Source: Bog-756 sp963812885
GTDB lineage: Bacteria; Actinomycetota; Acidimicrobiia; Acidimicrobiales; RAAP-2
NCBI GenBank assembly: GCA_963812885.1
Contig: CAWEWZ010000002.1
Location: forward strand, 248,001 to 312,000
Length of the DNA stretch: 64,000 nt
Direction: 5' to 3'
Under the pieces are notes generated by a model. The model worked only from the letters and a program-made list of their open reading frames with translations. It was not told the DNA's origin and made no database searches. Numbering within the stretch: the first letter of the stretch is position 1; each line of letters starts with the position of its first letter. The position numbers and the translations under genes are program-made. Of the stretch, positions 62,777 through 64,000 are shown in pieces.

Positions 62777-64000
62777 CGCCGTACGGCGGTCAGGCCGCCA
62801 TCGACCATGGCGGGTCCCTGTTCGCCTCTCCCTGCTCCCGCCGATTCCTGGCTGTACTCGTGCAGCCAGCTCCAGAAGGCGTCCACGGCCATGGGCCGGG
62901 CCAGCAAGTAGCCCTGGGCGCCGCCGCAACCCAGCTCGGCCAGCAGCGCCCAGGTATTCGTCCTCGACGCCTTCGGCCACCGTCTCGAGGCCGAGGTTGT
63001 GACCCAGGTCGACGACGGAACGGACGATGATGGCGTATTCGTCGTCGTGCATGTTCTGGACGAACGTCGGTCGATCTTCAGCTGACGACCGGAAGGTCTT
63101 TCAGGTAGGCCAACGACGAATAGCCGGTTCCGAAGTCGTCGATGGAGATCCTGACACCCAGGTCGGACAACTGGATCAGGAGCCGACGGGCCCGCATGGG
63201 ATCGGTCATGATGGCGCTCTCGGTGACCTCCAAGTCGAGGAGGTGGGCGGAACATCCCACCGTCGAGGGCCGCTTTGACCATCGGGGAAGGTCGGCGTCG
63301 AGAAGGCTGCGGGTCGAGAGGTTGATGGCCATCGACAACTCGTCCGGACCCGTCGGTCCGCGTCGTCGAGCCACTGTCGGCACTGACGGAGGGCTCGTCC
63401 AGGACCCAGACGGTCATCGGCTCGATGAGGCCCGTGTGTTCGGCCTCCGGGATGAAGGGTCCGGGGTGGAGCAGTCCGAGGGTCGGATGTTGCCAGCGGA
63501 CCAGGGCCTCGGCCCCTTCGACCTGGCGCGTGCCCAGGCGGCCTTGGGCTGGTAGTGCAGGACGAACTCGTTGCCGACCACCGCGTCCGGAGGTCGGCCA
63601 GGAGGGTCAACCGGGCCGGGGTGTTCACGTTGAGCTCGTCGCTGTAGGCCACCACGTTGACTGGGAGTCCTTGGCCACGTACATGGCCACATCGGCCCGT
63701 TGGAGCAGGATGTCGGCGGTGTCTCCGTCGGGGGGGGCGATGGCGATGCCACAACTGGCTTCGATCCCGAGCTTGCCCGTCCATCTCGAAGGGCTCCTCC
63801 AGGACGCCAATGATCCGTTCGGCCACCTGACCGCGATGGCGGATCCAGAGACCTTGGGGAGAAGCACACAGAACTCGTCGCCGCCCAACCGGGCGACGGT
63901 GTCGCCGCCCCGCAGCACCTCATTCACCCGGGGACCGACCTCGACGAGGACCGGTCACCGTATTTGTGCCCCATGGTGTCGTTGATCTCTTTGAATCGGT
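62773..64000 (-). CDS. Second GGDEF-EAL protein, 5' end outside the window (many frameshifts)
   Basis: The pieces in order are FKEINDTMGHKYGD, TVARLGGDEFCVLLPKVSGS (GGDEF), ILLQRADVAMYVAKD, then EAL blocks MAINLSTRSLLDADLP, DLEVTESAIMTD, ISIDDFGTGYSSLAYLKDLP and GLETVAEGVEDEY, ending YLLARPMAVDAFWSWLHEYS. At least six indels separate them in 1.2 kb, the densest in the window. The stop overlaps the next gene's ATG. The domains match the downstream gene, so this is a tandem paralogue. Confidence 0.75.

Overview
The window is high-GC DNA that looks like a mycothiol-using actinobacterium, most likely class Acidimicrobiia. The reasons are two mycothiol-dependent isomerase-fold proteins, Tat-exported lipoproteins and phospholipases, a DUF2630 protein, probable leaderless starts (TATACT just before a GTG), and two secreted proteins built from the 42-residue 'GYWLVASDGGVFSFGDA' repeat, which I associate with Acidimicrobiia. 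The class assignment is an inference; no rRNA is present. Many genes are split by one-base or few-base indels, often beside short G/C runs, while long genes such as the 3.1-kb mannosidase are intact. Uncorrected long-read errors probably explain much of this. I therefore give full spans across the breaks and say where they are.

Layout. 0-5.2 kb: surface-glycan genes (a truncated glycosyltransferase-like gene, an FkbM methyltransferase, a polytopic membrane protein and a GH5-like glycosidase). 5.2-25.6 kb: core metabolism and signalling, with an orphan oligopeptide-type binding protein, a P450 coupled to a PlsC acyltransferase, a SAM methyltransferase, a Tat phospholipase C-like enzyme, a tandem cyclase/AAA/TPR protein, a SnoaL-like protein, a GH38 alpha-mannosidase, two SDRs and a PhyH-type dioxygenase.

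25.6-48.2 kb: a composite mobile island. It begins at an intact tRNA-Gly(CCC) with a truncated tyrosine integrase pointing into the tRNA. Two further copies of the tRNA 3' half lie in the same orientation at 45.69 and 48.15 kb, as expected for att sites of one or two integrated or accreted elements. Cargo includes a 36-residue zinc peptide coupled to an ankyrin protein, a TmrB-like ATPase, two divergent paralogous secreted proteins, a nucleotidyltransferase, an EamA exporter, small membrane proteins and a CoA-binding protein. The most striking part is a nest of mobile elements at 35.4-40.9 kb. A group II intron has its domain V split by a second group II intron. The reverse transcriptase of the second intron is interrupted by a core fragment of istB, and the reverse transcriptase of the first is interrupted by a complete IS3-family element. 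An ORF-less relative of the outer intron lies at 28.4-29.2 kb, and an intact ISNCY/IS1182-like element with CTAG flanks at 29.5-31.3 kb.

48.2-64 kb: chromosomal functions again. These are a TIGR03086 protein, an S15-type hydrolase, DUF2630, a lipid/CoA cluster (acyl-CoA dehydrogenase, SDRs, SRPBCC protein, HSL-type esterase), a repeat-domain NlpC/P60 hydrolase, a three-gene set (Gfo/Idh/MocA oxidoreductase, PLP lyase/decarboxylase, FGGY kinase) that probably forms one catabolic pathway, and two overlapping GGDEF-EAL genes running off the right edge.
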